The notes under the pieces: model-generated | Databases searched by the model: none | Told to the model about the DNA's origin: nothing | Seen by the model: only the letters and a program-made list of their open reading frames with translations | Made by a program: the position numbers and the translations under genes | Source of the DNA: Paenibacillus sp. FSL A5-0031 | GTDB lineage: Bacteria; Bacillota; Bacilli; Paenibacillales; Paenibacillaceae | Direction of reading: 5' to 3' | Assembly: GCF_001956295.1 (NCBI RefSeq) | Contig: NZ_MRTD01000018.1 | Span: 89,991-153,990 of the forward strand | Length of the DNA stretch: 64,000 nucleotides | Shown: piece by piece, positions 1 to 9,743 of the stretch | How the letters are laid out: every line of letters begins with the position of its first letter | Position numbering within the stretch: the stretch's first letter is position 1

Positions 1-2
1 GC

Positions 3-2183
3 GCGGCTATCGCCGCAGCAAGATTGGGCTTGAAAGTGGCGCTTGTTCATAACCGTCCAGTGCTGGGGGGCAATTCCAGCTCGGAGGTGAGAGTGTGGGT
101 ATGCGGTGCAACCGGTCATGGAGTAAATCGTTATGCCCGTGAGACGGGGATCATGGGCGAGTTGTTCATCCAAAACCAGTACCGCAATCCCGAGGGGAAT
201 CCTTATTTGTGGGATTTGACGCTGCTGGAAGCCGTTCGCGCGGAACCGAACATCAGCTTGTACTTGAACACAGACGTCCGGGAAGTCGAAGCGGATGGAG
301 AGCTTGAAGAGCGAGTTATCCGCGCCGTTACCGGATGGATGATGGGCTCGGAGCGGCTTATTCGCTTCGAGAGCGAAGTGTTCCTCGATTGCACGGGAGA
401 TGGGTTGGTCGGTTTCCTGGCGGGAGCCGCCTATCGTCTAGGGCGTGAAGCGCAGCACGAATACGAGGAGGATTGGGCGCCAAAGGTCGCGGACGACATT
501 ACGTTAGGCAGCACCCTGCTGTTTTACACGAAGGATACCGGCAAGCCGGTTCGGTTTGTCGCTCCGTCATTTGCTAAAGATATTTTGACGACATCCATTC
601 CAATCAAACGAGTCATACGCAGCGGCGATTCGGGCTGCCACTATTGGTGGATCGAATGGGGTGGAGAGCTGGATACCGTTCATGAGAACGAGCGAATCCG
701 CGATGAGCTGTGGTCAGTCATTTATGGGATTTGGGACTATATCAAAAATTCGGGTCAATTCGATGCGGAGACGATGACGCTCGAATGGGTGGGCTCGATC
801 CCAGGCAAGCGGGAGTACCGCCGCTTTATTGGCGACACGGTATTGAATCAAAACGACATTTTGGCACAGCGTCCATTCGACGACAGCATCGCCTTCGGTG
901 GATGGTCGATCGACTTGCATCCCCCTCAAGGCATGTATGCGTCTGAGAGTGGATCTAAGCATCTGCATGCGGATGGAATCTACCACATTCCGTTCGGCTC
1001 TTTGTATTCAAGAAACGTGAGCAATCTGTTATTTGCCGGACGGAACATCAGCGCGACGCACGTTGCTTTTGGCACGACGAGGGTAATGGCAACTTGCGCG
1101 GTAATCGGAGAAGCTGCGGGGGCAGGAGCCGCGTTGTCCGTCATGAAAGGCGTAACCCCGCGCGAGCTGCGTGAGTACCATATTGCCGAACTTCAGCAGA
1201 TCTTGCTTAAGAGTGACGCTTCGATTATCGGATTACGGAACATGGATGAATTGGACTTGGCTAGGCGAGGAACCATGAGCGCTTCGAGTACTTTAACGCG
1301 AATTTGCTTGGATCAGCCATCGGAGGCGTACCCCCTTGCAAAGGACGTCGGTTTGCTATTTCCAATTGAAGGTGAGATCGGAAGGTTCGAGCTGCTGCTG
1401 TCAGCAAGCGGGGAAAGTGAGCTTACTGTTGAGCTGTGGGATACCGGACGTGCGGAAAACTACATTCCGGCAACGTTGCGTCATAGTGTGAAGGTGAAAG
1501 TAAGCACGGGTGAGCGGCAATGGGTCGAGATTCCGCTCGTGCAAGGTAGCGATGAAGCGGCGAAAAATGCATTTCTTATCGTCCGCGCAAACGACCGAGT
1601 CAGCTTGTTCAAGTCGGCTGTTCCGTTAACAGGCGTACTCGCTTTTGAGAGCATGCATACAGAACACTCTAGTCGCAATGATGACGAGCGGTATACGCCA
1701 GTCACCGAATGGAGCATGAAGCGGTTGGTTCGCGAGCCATTTTGTTTCTCGGCAGCAACGGGAGCCTATGCGGCGAGCAAGGCAAACGATGGTTACGCAA
1801 GACCGTTCGGCGGACCGCATATTTGGGTATCGGAACCGCTGAAAGCCGGTGTTGACGAATGGATTGAGGTTGATTTAATTGAAGCGACGAATGTGTCCGA
1901 GATCCATGTGACCTTCAACGACGACGTAAACGAGGATTTAATTAATCTCCATCATCACGAAACACCTTTTTTAGTTATTCCGGAGCTCGTCAAAGACTAC
2001 CGAATTGAAGCTTGGGCAAACAACGGGTGGGCTGTTTTGCATAGAGAAATAAACAATCGAACCAGAAAAAGAGTTCATTCCATAAATGGAGTACAAACCA
2101 ATAAGCTAAGATTGGTTGTCGAAAGTACGAATGGCAGCCCGCGAGCGGAAATTGTGGAGATTAGAGTATACAGTTGTAAATGA
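3..2183 (+). CDS. FAD-dependent oxidoreductase, 5' end outside window
   Basis: The frame is open to the first bases of the window and starts inside the dinucleotide-binding fold (AAIAAARLGLKVALV, then the LGGNSS segment), so the true start and first glycine-rich turn lie upstream. About 720 residues are visible. The first ~380 match the FAD_oxidored family (PF12831 type): a second FAD-contact region, LLFAGRNISATHVAFG, falls near residue 335 of the visible part, followed by the conserved GEAAGAGAALS. The last ~150 residues look like a beta-rich discoidin-like (galactose-binding-like) domain ending in EIVEIRVY. Such enzymes are common in Paenibacillus glycan loci but their substrates are mostly unknown; oxidation of a sugar or sugar-derived alcohol is inferred. 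A terminator follows, so it is probably transcribed separately from the next gene. Confidence 0.85.
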   Translation, partial: AAIAAARLGLKVALVHNRPVLGGNSSSEVRVWVCGATGHGVNRYARETGIMGELFIQNQYRNPEGNPYLWDLTLLEAVRAEPNISLYLNTDVREVEADGELEERVIRAVTGWMMGSERLIRFESEVFLDCTGDGLVGFLAGAAYRLGREAQHEYEEDWAPKVADDITLGSTLLFYTKDTGKPVRFVAPSFAKDILTTSIPIKRVIRSGDSGCHYWWIEWGGELDTVHENERIRDELWSVIYGIWDYIKNSGQFDAETMTLEWVGSIPGKREYRRFIGDTVLNQNDILAQRPFDDSIAFGGWSIDLHPPQGMYASESGSKHLHADGIYHIPFGSLYSRNVSNLLFAGRNISATHVAFGTTRVMATCAVIGEAAGAGAALSVMKGVTPRELREYHIAELQQILLKSDASIIGLRNMDELDLARRGTMSASSTLTRICLDQPSEAYPLAKDVGLLFPIEGEIGRFELLLSASGESELTVELWDTGRAENYIPATLRHSVKVKVSTGERQWVEIPLVQGSDEAAKNAFLIVRANDRVSLFKSAVPLTGVLAFESMHTEHSSRNDDERYTPVTEWSMKRLVREPFCFSAATGAYAASKANDGYARPFGGPHIWVSEPLKAGVDEWIEVDLIEATNVSEIHVTFNDDVNEDLINLHHHETPFLVIPELVKDYRIEAWANNGWAVLHREINNRTRKRVHSINGVQTNKLRLVVESTNGSPRAEIVEIRVYSCK

Positions 2184-2201
2184 TAAGGTTTAATCTGGAA
2201 A

Positions 2202-2262
2202 AAAGAGGGTGCCTTTGCCAATCTCATGGCATGAGGACACCCTCTTACTTATTCTATTTTAA
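2202..2262 (+). terminator. Intrinsic terminator after the FAD oxidoreductase
   Basis: An AAGAGGGTG...CACCCTCTT stem (one small bulge) with a ~20-base loop is followed by a T-rich stretch. The remaining gap to the next gene (2263-2498) holds no further gene that I can see. Confidence 0.75.
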
Positions 2263-2498
2263 AAAAGGGGACAAGGCTCCATCAAAATAATCATTCAAGT
2301 ATACGATCAAATTTAAGAACTATTTTGAATACCAATTCGAACAAAAGTACAACATTCATCGAACAAAACTCCCCCGTCGTGATAAACAAAGCCTCTAACG
2401 AAACAAATTTCCCACCCATCAGAAACAACTGTCCGTTTTTTCCGAAGACTCCTTTCGATACAATGAAAGCGTATACTATTCCGTAAAGGAGATTAGAT

Positions 2499-4205
2499 AT
2501 GAACTTTGACTTAAGTATAGTACCTTTCAGTCGAAGAGAATCGTTCCTAGCGATCTCCATTTTGCCTGAAGCCAAAGATAGACAACAAGGCCTATATATG
2601 CGCACCGTGCGCGGTGGCGATGATAAATTCGGCGAAGCTTTCCATATCGATATGCTTGATGAAAGCGGCCAATCTGTATCTTTCCTGTCCAAAGCTTCCC
2701 CAGAGCGGATTCAGTTGATCTCGGAACGCGGCTTAACGGCAGAAATTTGTATATCTGACAGCCGGACATTCCGAGTTCGCGCGAACGGCTGCGGAATTCG
2801 CTTGACCTTCCGTACGGCCGCTTACGATTATGCCTATCAAGCGTCACCTAGCAGCTGGGAAGTAAACAGCTTCACCCATGAATGCAGGTTCATGCTTTCT
2901 GCGCTTGTTGGCGAGCTGCGGATGGAAGTTCCATGGGACAAAATCAAAAGCTCATATGTTATCGCAAACTTCTTGCCGGACAATAAAACGGGTAAAATAG
3001 AATTTGCTATTGAAGAGTTTAGGACCATTTTGGAGCCGCGGATGGCTTGGGAACCTTTTGATGATGTCGTTAAGCAAGTGAAGGAAGAGTTTAATTTGTG
3101 GTTGAATAATAGCTTAACGCTGCCACAACGCTGGGAAGAAAGCCGAGTACTTGCCGCTTATATTACGTGGTCCTGCCTTGTTCCGGCAGAAGGCTGTCTC
3201 ACTCGGCCAGCGATGTATATGTCAAAGAACTGGATGACGAATATTTGGAGCTGGGATCACTGTTTTAATGCGATGGCGCTTGTTCGCCATGATCCGAAGC
3301 TAGCATGGGATCAGTTTATGATTTTCTTTGACCGGCAGGATGAGAGCGGGCTTATCCCGGATTTCATCAACGATAAATATGAACTGTGGAATTGCAACAA
3401 ACCGCCCATTCATGGATGGACACTTGCTTGGATGATGGCACGAACGGACTTTATCAAGGAGGCGCAGCTTCAAGAGGTTTATGGGCCTTTGTCCAAATGG
3501 ACAAAATGGTGGTTCAACTACCGCGATGGCGATAGCGATGGCATTCCGCAATACAATCATGGCAACGACTCTGGCTGGGATAACAGTACGGCGTTTAATA
3601 ATGGCATTCCGGTAGAGAGCCCTGATTTAGCAGCTTTTCTTATTCTTCAAGCAGAGCTTTTAGCTGAAATTGCTGAACGGCTCGGTCATGTGGAAGAAGC
3701 AGTCGAATGGAGACAGCTTGCTGAGGGAACAATGAAAAAAATGATCAGCCATTTTTGGAAAAATGGTCAATTTACAGCCTGCCGATCAGGTACGCATGAG
3801 CTATCAGAAGGTGACAGCCTATTATTGTTCGTTCCAATTATATTGGGCAAACGTCTACCTGAGCATATCCGTACTGCACTGCTAGAAGGGCTGCGTGATG
3901 AGAACAGATTCTTAACTGCTAATGGCTGGGCGACGGAGAGTGTGAATAGTCCTTTCTATAGTGCTGACGGCTATTGGCGCGGTCCAATCTGGGCGCCCTC
4001 GACTATGATACTGGTTGAAGGTGCTGCCGCTGCAGGAGATCTTGAGCTTGCTGAGATGGTCTCACGCCGGTTCTGCGCCATGCTGGACCGAAGCGGGATG
4101 GCCGAAAATTTTGATGCGATGACGGGTCAAGGTTTACGTGATCGAGCTTTTACATGGACGTCGAGCGTGTTCCTCATTTTGGGTAATGAGTATACAACCG
4201 AATGA
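2499..4205 (+). CDS. GH63/trehalase-like (alpha/alpha)6-barrel glycoside hydrolase
   Basis: The protein has 568 residues and no signal peptide, so it is cytoplasmic. An AAAGGAG site lies 7 bases before the ATG. The N-terminal ~190 residues are beta-rich. The rest shows the trehalase/GH63/MGH1-like barrel: WSWDHCFNAMALVRH near residue 250, GNDSGWDNS near 350, GPIWAPSTMILVEGAA near 497, and an acidic C-terminal motif AENFDAMTGQG near 533 that is often the general-base region in this superfamily. Inverting exo-glycosidase activity on an imported oligosaccharide is likely, but the linkage cannot be read from sequence. It lies upstream of the kinase/regulator/ABC operon and is probably part of the same catabolic locus. 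It could equally be annotated as amylo-alpha-1,6-glucosidase-like. Confidence 0.8.
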   Translation: MNFDLSIVPFSRRESFLAISILPEAKDRQQGLYMRTVRGGDDKFGEAFHIDMLDESGQSVSFLSKASPERIQLISERGLTAEICISDSRTFRVRANGCGIRLTFRTAAYDYAYQASPSSWEVNSFTHECRFMLSALVGELRMEVPWDKIKSSYVIANFLPDNKTGKIEFAIEEFRTILEPRMAWEPFDDVVKQVKEEFNLWLNNSLTLPQRWEESRVLAAYITWSCLVPAEGCLTRPAMYMSKNWMTNIWSWDHCFNAMALVRHDPKLAWDQFMIFFDRQDESGLIPDFINDKYELWNCNKPPIHGWTLAWMMARTDFIKEAQLQEVYGPLSKWTKWWFNYRDGDSDGIPQYNHGNDSGWDNSTAFNNGIPVESPDLAAFLILQAELLAEIAERLGHVEEAVEWRQLAEGTMKKMISHFWKNGQFTACRSGTHELSEGDSLLLFVPIILGKRLPEHIRTALLEGLRDENRFLTANGWATESVNSPFYSADGYWRGPIWAPSTMILVEGAAAAGDLELAEMVSRRFCAMLDRSGMAENFDAMTGQGLRDRAFTWTSSVFLILGNEYTTE

Positions 4206-4211
4206 ATCACT

Positions 4212-4254
4212 GCACTTCCAATAAGCCAATAATAGGCTGACGGGAGGTGCTTTT
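4212..4254 (+). terminator. Probable terminator after the GH63-like gene
   Basis: GCACTTCC pairs with GGGAGGTGC (one wobble), with an inner AGCC/GGCT helix, and is followed by TTTTG. The T-tract is short, so termination may be partial. The 4255-4396 stretch contains only the leader of the kinase gene. Confidence 0.55.
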
Positions 4255-4396
4255 GACGTTTATGGGAATAAGATCTCATTTGTGATTGGTGGGTTGTCGT
4301 CCACAGCAAATTTGCTGGAATTGCTTCTCATTGTTTGGTAAAAGAGGTCCATGATACACTTCAAGTATTATGGAGTGGAGGAGGAAGGATGTAATT

Positions 4397-6145
4397 ATGA
4401 TGAATCATATACTTAAGAAACTCAAAACTCCTCTTTTGTCTGGCTCTTACCGGAGCATACGAACCAAGCTGCTCTTCTGTTTTCTCATTGTGACCATTAT
4501 TCCGCTGCTCTCGCTTGGAGCTTTGTCTTATTACCAATCCGCGAAGGTCATTAATTCTCAGTTTGGCAAATATGGAGATAATGCAGTGGCTCAATTGGAA
4601 CAGCAGATGAGCTCTTATTTGAATCGAATGAATCAGACAACAGAAACTATTTATTCCTATTTGCTTGATCCTGCGCGCGTTGATCTAAGTGATCGCGTGC
4701 CGACAACGTATAAAGATATCATGGATAAAAATGATTTCGAAGCACTTTTGAAAGCGCTTAAATCCGATCGGACGATTGGAATCTATATTATTACCAGTTC
4801 CGGCTATTATTATGGCGAAAATAATCTTGATGTATCCAAGCTCAGTCTTATTCCCGCATGGCAAGCCATGATCCATTCGATTGGCGGCAAGTATTGGTTA
4901 GGATTTTACTCTCAGAACCATGCTATGGGCGAAACGATGGAGAACGGGATCTCATTGCTTGGCTTGGCAGTACCGGTTAATAGTCCTTACGGAGCGCTGC
5001 GAGGCAGTAAAATTTTAATCGAAGAAAATGCCGAAGATCTGCTTCATATGTTCAAGCTGTTCGAGAATGATACGAAGGCACATCTCAAAATTGATGATCC
5101 ACAGGGAAGAATTATCTATGAGACGGCAACTGACTTCGAGCCCAAAGAGAGTGACATCTTATGGACTAAATCTCTTGCTGTTAATGGGTGGAGCATTGAG
5201 GCAAGATTGCCTGCTGCATCCTTTTATCGCTCTTCCGACATTATACGCTCGAATACCGTCATCGTCGCTTTTGGCTCCTGTCTGCTGGCCTTTGGACTTG
5301 CATACTTGTTCTCTTCCCGGTTTACCGCACGGATTCGCCGCCTTAAGGATGCGATGCAGAAGGTAAGCTTCGGAAAGCTGCATACAAGGACTCAGGTTGA
5401 ATCCCATGACGAGCTAGGCATCCTAGATACAAGCTTTAATAATATGGTCAGCGGGATACAATCGTTAATTGGCGAAGTTGAACGGAGCGAGCGACTGAAG
5501 AAGGAGGCGGAGCTTAAGGCTTTCCATTATCAAATTAATCCACATTTACTGTTTAACACGCTTAATTCGATTCAATGGAAAGCAAGGCTGCAAGGAGCAG
5601 AAGATATCCGTCAGATGCTGTATCACCTTACGATGGTGCTTGAGGGTAATTTGGATATCTCACAAGAGTTGATTTCTATGGAACGTGAGCTTCGGATGAT
5701 TGATCATTTTTTGAAAATTCAAGAAGTGCGCTACGGTTCCACGTTCGAGTATGAGCTGGAATGCGAGGAGCATTTGAAACGCTATCTGATTCCTCGAATG
5801 ACGCTGCAGCCATTGTTCGAAAATATTTTTTTCCATGGCTTCGAGGATGGCATGGGTGTGATCCGTTTGACTGTACAGGAGAAAGGAAATCATTTATTGC
5901 TTAGTTTATCTGATAACGGAGCTGGCATTTCACCAGATAAGCTAAAGCTTCTACTATTGCCCAATATGACGAATCGCAAGGGCCGAGGAGGACTTGGAGT
6001 GCAAAATGCCGATCAGAAATTCAAACTGCATTTTGGCCTGCAGTATGGGTTAACCGTACAATCGATTCAGGGTGAAGGGACTACGATCATCATTGAATGG
6101 CCCAAAAAGGAGGATAACCTGCATGGAAGCAACCAAAATGATTAA
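4397..6145 (+). CDS. Sensor histidine kinase, YesM type
   Basis: The start is set at ATG 4397 because a GGAGGAGGAAGG ribosome site ends about 8 bases upstream; an in-frame ATG at 4370 lies before that site. The protein is ~582 residues. It has TM1 at ~19-42, an extracytoplasmic sensor region, TM2 at ~288-310, HAMP, then a His_kinase H-box with QINPHLLFNTL (His383). The ATPase domain carries PRMTLQPLFENIFFHGF, SDNGAGIS and GRGGLGVQNA. This is the family that senses extracellular sugars or binding proteins in Bacillales and phosphorylates an AraC-type regulator. The downstream regulator overlaps it by 23 bases, so the two are translationally coupled and presumably control the ABC operon that follows. 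Confidence 0.92.
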   Translation: MMNHILKKLKTPLLSGSYRSIRTKLLFCFLIVTIIPLLSLGALSYYQSAKVINSQFGKYGDNAVAQLEQQMSSYLNRMNQTTETIYSYLLDPARVDLSDRVPTTYKDIMDKNDFEALLKALKSDRTIGIYIITSSGYYYGENNLDVSKLSLIPAWQAMIHSIGGKYWLGFYSQNHAMGETMENGISLLGLAVPVNSPYGALRGSKILIEENAEDLLHMFKLFENDTKAHLKIDDPQGRIIYETATDFEPKESDILWTKSLAVNGWSIEARLPAASFYRSSDIIRSNTVIVAFGSCLLAFGLAYLFSSRFTARIRRLKDAMQKVSFGKLHTRTQVESHDELGILDTSFNNMVSGIQSLIGEVERSERLKKEAELKAFHYQINPHLLFNTLNSIQWKARLQGAEDIRQMLYHLTMVLEGNLDISQELISMERELRMIDHFLKIQEVRYGSTFEYELECEEHLKRYLIPRMTLQPLFENIFFHGFEDGMGVIRLTVQEKGNHLLLSLSDNGAGISPDKLKLLLLPNMTNRKGRGGLGVQNADQKFKLHFGLQYGLTVQSIQGEGTTIIIEWPKKEDNLHGSNQND

Positions 6146-7340
6146 GGTGTTAATCGCAGATGACGAAAGTATTGTCCGCAAAGGACTTCGTTCAACCGTT
6201 CCTTGGGATAAATATGGTATGGAAGTGGTCGCTGACGCTCCAAACGGCCGCAAAGCCTGGGATGCTTTTCTTGAACATCAGCCTGAAGTTCTCATAACAG
6301 ATATTGTCATGCCCGAGATGGATGGCATCGAATTATCACGGAAAGTAAAGGAGAAGGCTCCTCATACAAAAATAATTTTACTCAGCTGCCACCGGGATTT
6401 TGAATACGCGCAGCAGGGCATGAAGCTGGGTGCATCAGGTTATCTGCTCAAAACCGCCTTCGAGGACGAAGAGCTGGAAGGAATGCTGGCGAAGTTCCAG
6501 ATTGAACTGGGGGCGGCTTCGGAATCCGCGGTGCCTGAAGAAAATGGCATTGATCAAGGAGAACGCTTGAGTACCCTGTTGTACGCTTGGTTGAATGGAC
6601 ATAACAATAAATTTATTGGCGAGATGGAGAAACGTACTTGCGAGGAGTGGTCTTTCCATGGCGAGCCTGTCTATATCTATTTGGTCAAGACTTCAGGCTG
6701 CGAGTCATCCTGGCTTGACCTATTGAAGAAAGTGACATACGAGGATCAAAGGATTTGTGAAGGGACGATTATTCCTTATGGGGAGGAACGCTGCTACTGT
6801 ATCGTCCCGCAATCTAAATTAAATGTCTTGGACATGCTGCTAGTGGAGCAAAAGAGCAAGAATACGAAGCTGCAGTGGGCCAAAAGAGGGCCGCTCATGC
6901 ATGCGGATGAACGACTTCAAGCATGGTCAGCGCTTCATAAAGAAGCAGAACTGGAGAAAGCCCACAGCGTATCCGCAGTGGATTGGCCGGAGGCAATTTG
7001 GCGTGCAGTTAACTTGCTGCATGATAACCCAGCGGCAGATTGGTCAGTCAGCGACGTGGCCAAACAGGTCGGCCTCAGCCGCAGCCATTTCTCGATCCTG
7101 TTCAAAAAAGCAGTAGGGGACAGCTTTGTCGCCTATCAGTATAAACGCAAGCTGAAATTGGCATATGTGTTATTGAAAGAAACGACGCTTACGATGCAGG
7201 ACATAGCCGAGCGTACAGGGCTTGGCGATAGCAAATATTTCAGTAAATGGTTCAAGCGCTGCACGGGGCAAACGCCCAGCTACTACCGTACCCAACAAAA
7301 AGGCAGTACGCTCCAAACAGATGTGCACCTTCCCAAGTAA
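6123..7340 (+). CDS. Response regulator, AraC-type output (YesN type)
   Basis: The start ATG 6123 has AAGGAGG 9 bases upstream, inside the end of the kinase gene; the longer frame from 6072 has no such site. The protein has 405 residues. The receiver domain carries the acidic pair ADDES (12-16) and the phosphoacceptor in ITDIVMPEMDG (Asp60). A divergent linker follows, then two helix-turn-helix units in the AraC domain (~300-395: VSDVAKQVGLSRSHFSILFKK and IAERTGLGDSKYFSKWFK). It is likely the activator of the adjacent transport/beta-galactosidase operon. Confidence 0.93.
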   Translation: MEATKMIKVLIADDESIVRKGLRSTVPWDKYGMEVVADAPNGRKAWDAFLEHQPEVLITDIVMPEMDGIELSRKVKEKAPHTKIILLSCHRDFEYAQQGMKLGASGYLLKTAFEDEELEGMLAKFQIELGAASESAVPEENGIDQGERLSTLLYAWLNGHNNKFIGEMEKRTCEEWSFHGEPVYIYLVKTSGCESSWLDLLKKVTYEDQRICEGTIIPYGEERCYCIVPQSKLNVLDMLLVEQKSKNTKLQWAKRGPLMHADERLQAWSALHKEAELEKAHSVSAVDWPEAIWRAVNLLHDNPAADWSVSDVAKQVGLSRSHFSILFKKAVGDSFVAYQYKRKLKLAYVLLKETTLTMQDIAERTGLGDSKYFSKWFKRCTGQTPSYYRTQQKGSTLQTDVHLPK

Positions 7341-7381
7341 ATCGAACAAAACCACACCAACATTCGAATGTTTAACGGTTT

Positions 7382-7419
7382 TGTAGCGCTTTCATTTTTA
7401 TTAAGATGAAAGCAGTTCA
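7382..7419 (+). promoter_or_regulatory. Two cre-like half-palindromes before the ABC operon
   Basis: TGTAGCGCTTTCA (7382-7394) and TGAAAGCAGTTCA (7407-7419) each resemble a catabolite-responsive element, TGNAAGCGCTTNCA, with one base missing. TAAGAT lies between them and could be a -10. CcpA control is plausible for a sugar operon, but the matches are imperfect. Just upstream (7345-7380) lies an inverted repeat around AACATTCGAATGTT. Confidence 0.35.
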
Positions 7420-7455
7420 ATTACGAAGTACTACACGGATAGGGGAGCTGCCAGA

Positions 7456-8736
7456 ATGAAGAACAAAATTTCTCTTATTATTGTTACGACGGTTATGACT
7501 GTGACAATGCTTGCTGCATGTTCAGGTAATAACGAAAGTACAAATGGCACGACTGCGAAGCCTGATAATGAAAAAGGTTCTACAGCTTTGAAAACGCTTC
7601 GATTCGCTACATGGGATACTGGGGATGCGCTCAAGATTGAGCAGGATATCGCTAAGAAGTTCGAAGCCAATCATCCTGGCACGAAGGTTCAAGTAGAGGC
7701 TTACGCAGATGGATTTGACCAAAAGCTGGCTGCAGGCTTCGGGGCTACAAATCCTCCCGATGTCATGTACATGTGGGATTTTCCAACCTATCACCAGTCG
7801 CTTGAGCCGCTTAACAGCTATGCAGACAGTGATGCGGACCTGAAAAAGGATGACTTCTACAGCGGCCTATTTAATTACGCGACAATTGACAACAACCTTT
7901 ATGGCATTCCGGCAGGTTTCACGACACGTGTTGTGTACTACAACAAGAAAATGTTTGATGATGCGAAGATTCCTTATCCGAAGGATGGCTGGACATGGGA
8001 TGAGTTCCAAGAAATCTCGAAGCAACTGACGGACAAAACAAAGAAGCAATATGGCTTCGGAGTTCGGGCTGAGAATGACACTTATGATCTGCAAGGGTTT
8101 GTATGGAGCAATGGCAGCTCCTATATATCGGATGACGGTAAAACAATAGACGGTTACATGAACAGCAGCGAAACAGCAGGTGTGATTCAAATGTTTGGCG
8201 ACATGTTAAAGAACGGCTCTGCCGTGCTTGCAGGTGGTAAAGGTCAACAAAGCGGCGAGGATATTTTTAAAGCTGGCAAAATCGCTATGTGGGAGAGCGG
8301 AATTTGGCCGCTCGAATCTTTCAAGCAAGCTGGCATTGATGTAGGCACCGTGGAGATGCCGGCATTTCCAGGCAAGCAGGTTAAAGGCGTTGTCGCAGAA
8401 TCTGCGCTGTCCATTGCGAAGGATTCCAAGCAAAAGGATTTGGCTTGGGAATTTATCAAATATTATGTATCGAACGAAGCGATCAAGATGCGCGTAGCTG
8501 ATTTGCCAGTAAGATTAAGCGTCGTGGAAGAGCTCAAAAAAGATCAAGATCCTCTGTACAAGCCGTACTATACGATGCTTGAACGTTCTGATAATACACC
8601 GGCTTTCCTGCTTAACGCAAAGTGGAATGAAGTGAATAGACAGCTTTCCGCGGCAGTAGAAGCAGTTATGCATGGCAGTAATGCGCAGGAAGCATTGAAT
8701 CAGGCGGTAAAAGATAGCGAGCGTTACTTGAAATAA
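7456..8736 (+). CDS. Family-1 extracellular sugar-binding lipoprotein
   Basis: The protein has 426 residues with a lipoprotein signal peptide; the lipobox LAAC places the lipidated cysteine at 22. The mature part reads LRFATWDTGDALKIEQDIAKKFE, typical of SBP_bac_1 proteins of CUT1 carbohydrate importers, with GWTWDEFQEISKQL near residue 175. It is the first gene of the operon and captures an oligosaccharide outside the membrane for the two permeases that follow. No ATPase gene is present, as is usual in this family, where a shared MsmX-like ATPase is encoded elsewhere. The exact sugar is unknown; the downstream GH2 enzyme suggests a beta-galactoside or related glycoside. Confidence 0.93.
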   Translation: MKNKISLIIVTTVMTVTMLAACSGNNESTNGTTAKPDNEKGSTALKTLRFATWDTGDALKIEQDIAKKFEANHPGTKVQVEAYADGFDQKLAAGFGATNPPDVMYMWDFPTYHQSLEPLNSYADSDADLKKDDFYSGLFNYATIDNNLYGIPAGFTTRVVYYNKKMFDDAKIPYPKDGWTWDEFQEISKQLTDKTKKQYGFGVRAENDTYDLQGFVWSNGSSYISDDGKTIDGYMNSSETAGVIQMFGDMLKNGSAVLAGGKGQQSGEDIFKAGKIAMWESGIWPLESFKQAGIDVGTVEMPAFPGKQVKGVVAESALSIAKDSKQKDLAWEFIKYYVSNEAIKMRVADLPVRLSVVEELKKDQDPLYKPYYTMLERSDNTPAFLLNAKWNEVNRQLSAAVEAVMHGSNAQEALNQAVKDSERYLK

Positions 8737-8765
8737 CATTATAGCTGCAGAAAGAAGGTTAGGAG

Positions 8766-9743
8766 ATGGCTCAGACCTACCCACAGACAGCAGGAAAACA
8801 TTCAGCCAGCCTGAAACGCAGATGGGGTGGGGCTGTGCCCTACCTCTTCATTTTTCCATGGATCTTCGGATTCCTCGTTTTTACTTTGGGACCGTTGTTG
8901 TTTTCACTTATTATTTCTTTTTTTGATTGGCCGATCGTGGGCAAGGTGCAATTTATTGGATTTGGCAATTATGTAGAAATGTTTACAGATGATCCGTTGT
9001 TTTGGAAATCATTCGGCGTCACGATTAAGTTTGCAGTGCTATTTGTTCCGCTCAATATTGCAGTTGGGCTCGGACTTGCGATTCTTCTTAACCAGAAGAC
9101 ACGGGGCAGTGCGATTTTTCGAACAGCATTTTATTTGCCTTCTGTTATTTCAGGTGTTGCTTTAGCAATGATCTGGTCTTGGGTTTACAGCGGTGATTAC
9201 GGCATATTGAATTATTTTCTGTCACTCGTCGGTGTACAAGGCCCGGACTGGCTGAATGAAACACAGTGGTCTCTCGTAGCCATGGTTGTCGCAAGCCTAT
9301 GGGGACAAGGCGCAATGATGCTCGTCTTTCTCGCTGGGCTCAAAGGGATTCCAAAGGATCTTTATGAATCCGCATCGATTGATGGGGCGGGTATGATTAG
9401 GCAGTTCATCAGCGTAACGATTCCGCTGCTAACGCCGACGATTTTGTTCAACCTAATTACTTCTATTATAGCGGCGTTTCAACAGCTCACTCTCGCGTTA
9501 TTGCTCACGGGCGGAGGCCCTATGAAATCTACGTACTTCTATGCGATGTACATGTATGAGAATGCGTTCAAGTTTTTCAAAATGGGCTACTCTGCTGCAA
9601 ATGCATGGTTTATGTTTCTCATTGTGCTCACATTGACTTTTTTTGTATTCAAGTCGTCAGAGGCTTGGGTGTTCTATGAAGGTGAAATGAAACGTTTGCC
9701 GGAGAAGAAATCAAAGTCCAGTGGAAAGGGGAGATCCGTATGA
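8766..9743 (+). CDS. Sugar ABC transporter permease, MalF/UgpA type
   Basis: The protein has 325 residues and about six membrane helices. It begins with a short hydrophilic tail and then PYLFIFPWIFGFLVFTLGPL, typical of LacF/MsmF-like subunits. The EAA loop that contacts the ATPase is YESASIDGAGMIRQFISVTI near residue 200. It starts 29 bases after the binding-protein gene and overlaps the next permease by four bases (ATGA). It is one half of the CUT1 translocation pore. Confidence 0.93.
   Translation: MAQTYPQTAGKHSASLKRRWGGAVPYLFIFPWIFGFLVFTLGPLLFSLIISFFDWPIVGKVQFIGFGNYVEMFTDDPLFWKSFGVTIKFAVLFVPLNIAVGLGLAILLNQKTRGSAIFRTAFYLPSVISGVALAMIWSWVYSGDYGILNYFLSLVGVQGPDWLNETQWSLVAMVVASLWGQGAMMLVFLAGLKGIPKDLYESASIDGAGMIRQFISVTIPLLTPTILFNLITSIIAAFQQLTLALLLTGGGPMKSTYFYAMYMYENAFKFFKMGYSAANAWFMFLIVLTLTFFVFKSSEAWVFYEGEMKRLPEKKSKSSGKGRSV

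Noticed and set aside
714..986. Antisense frame inside the FAD oxidoreductase, and similar frames opposite most large genes
   Set aside because: Shadows of real coding sequence: no ribosome sites, no recognisable motifs.
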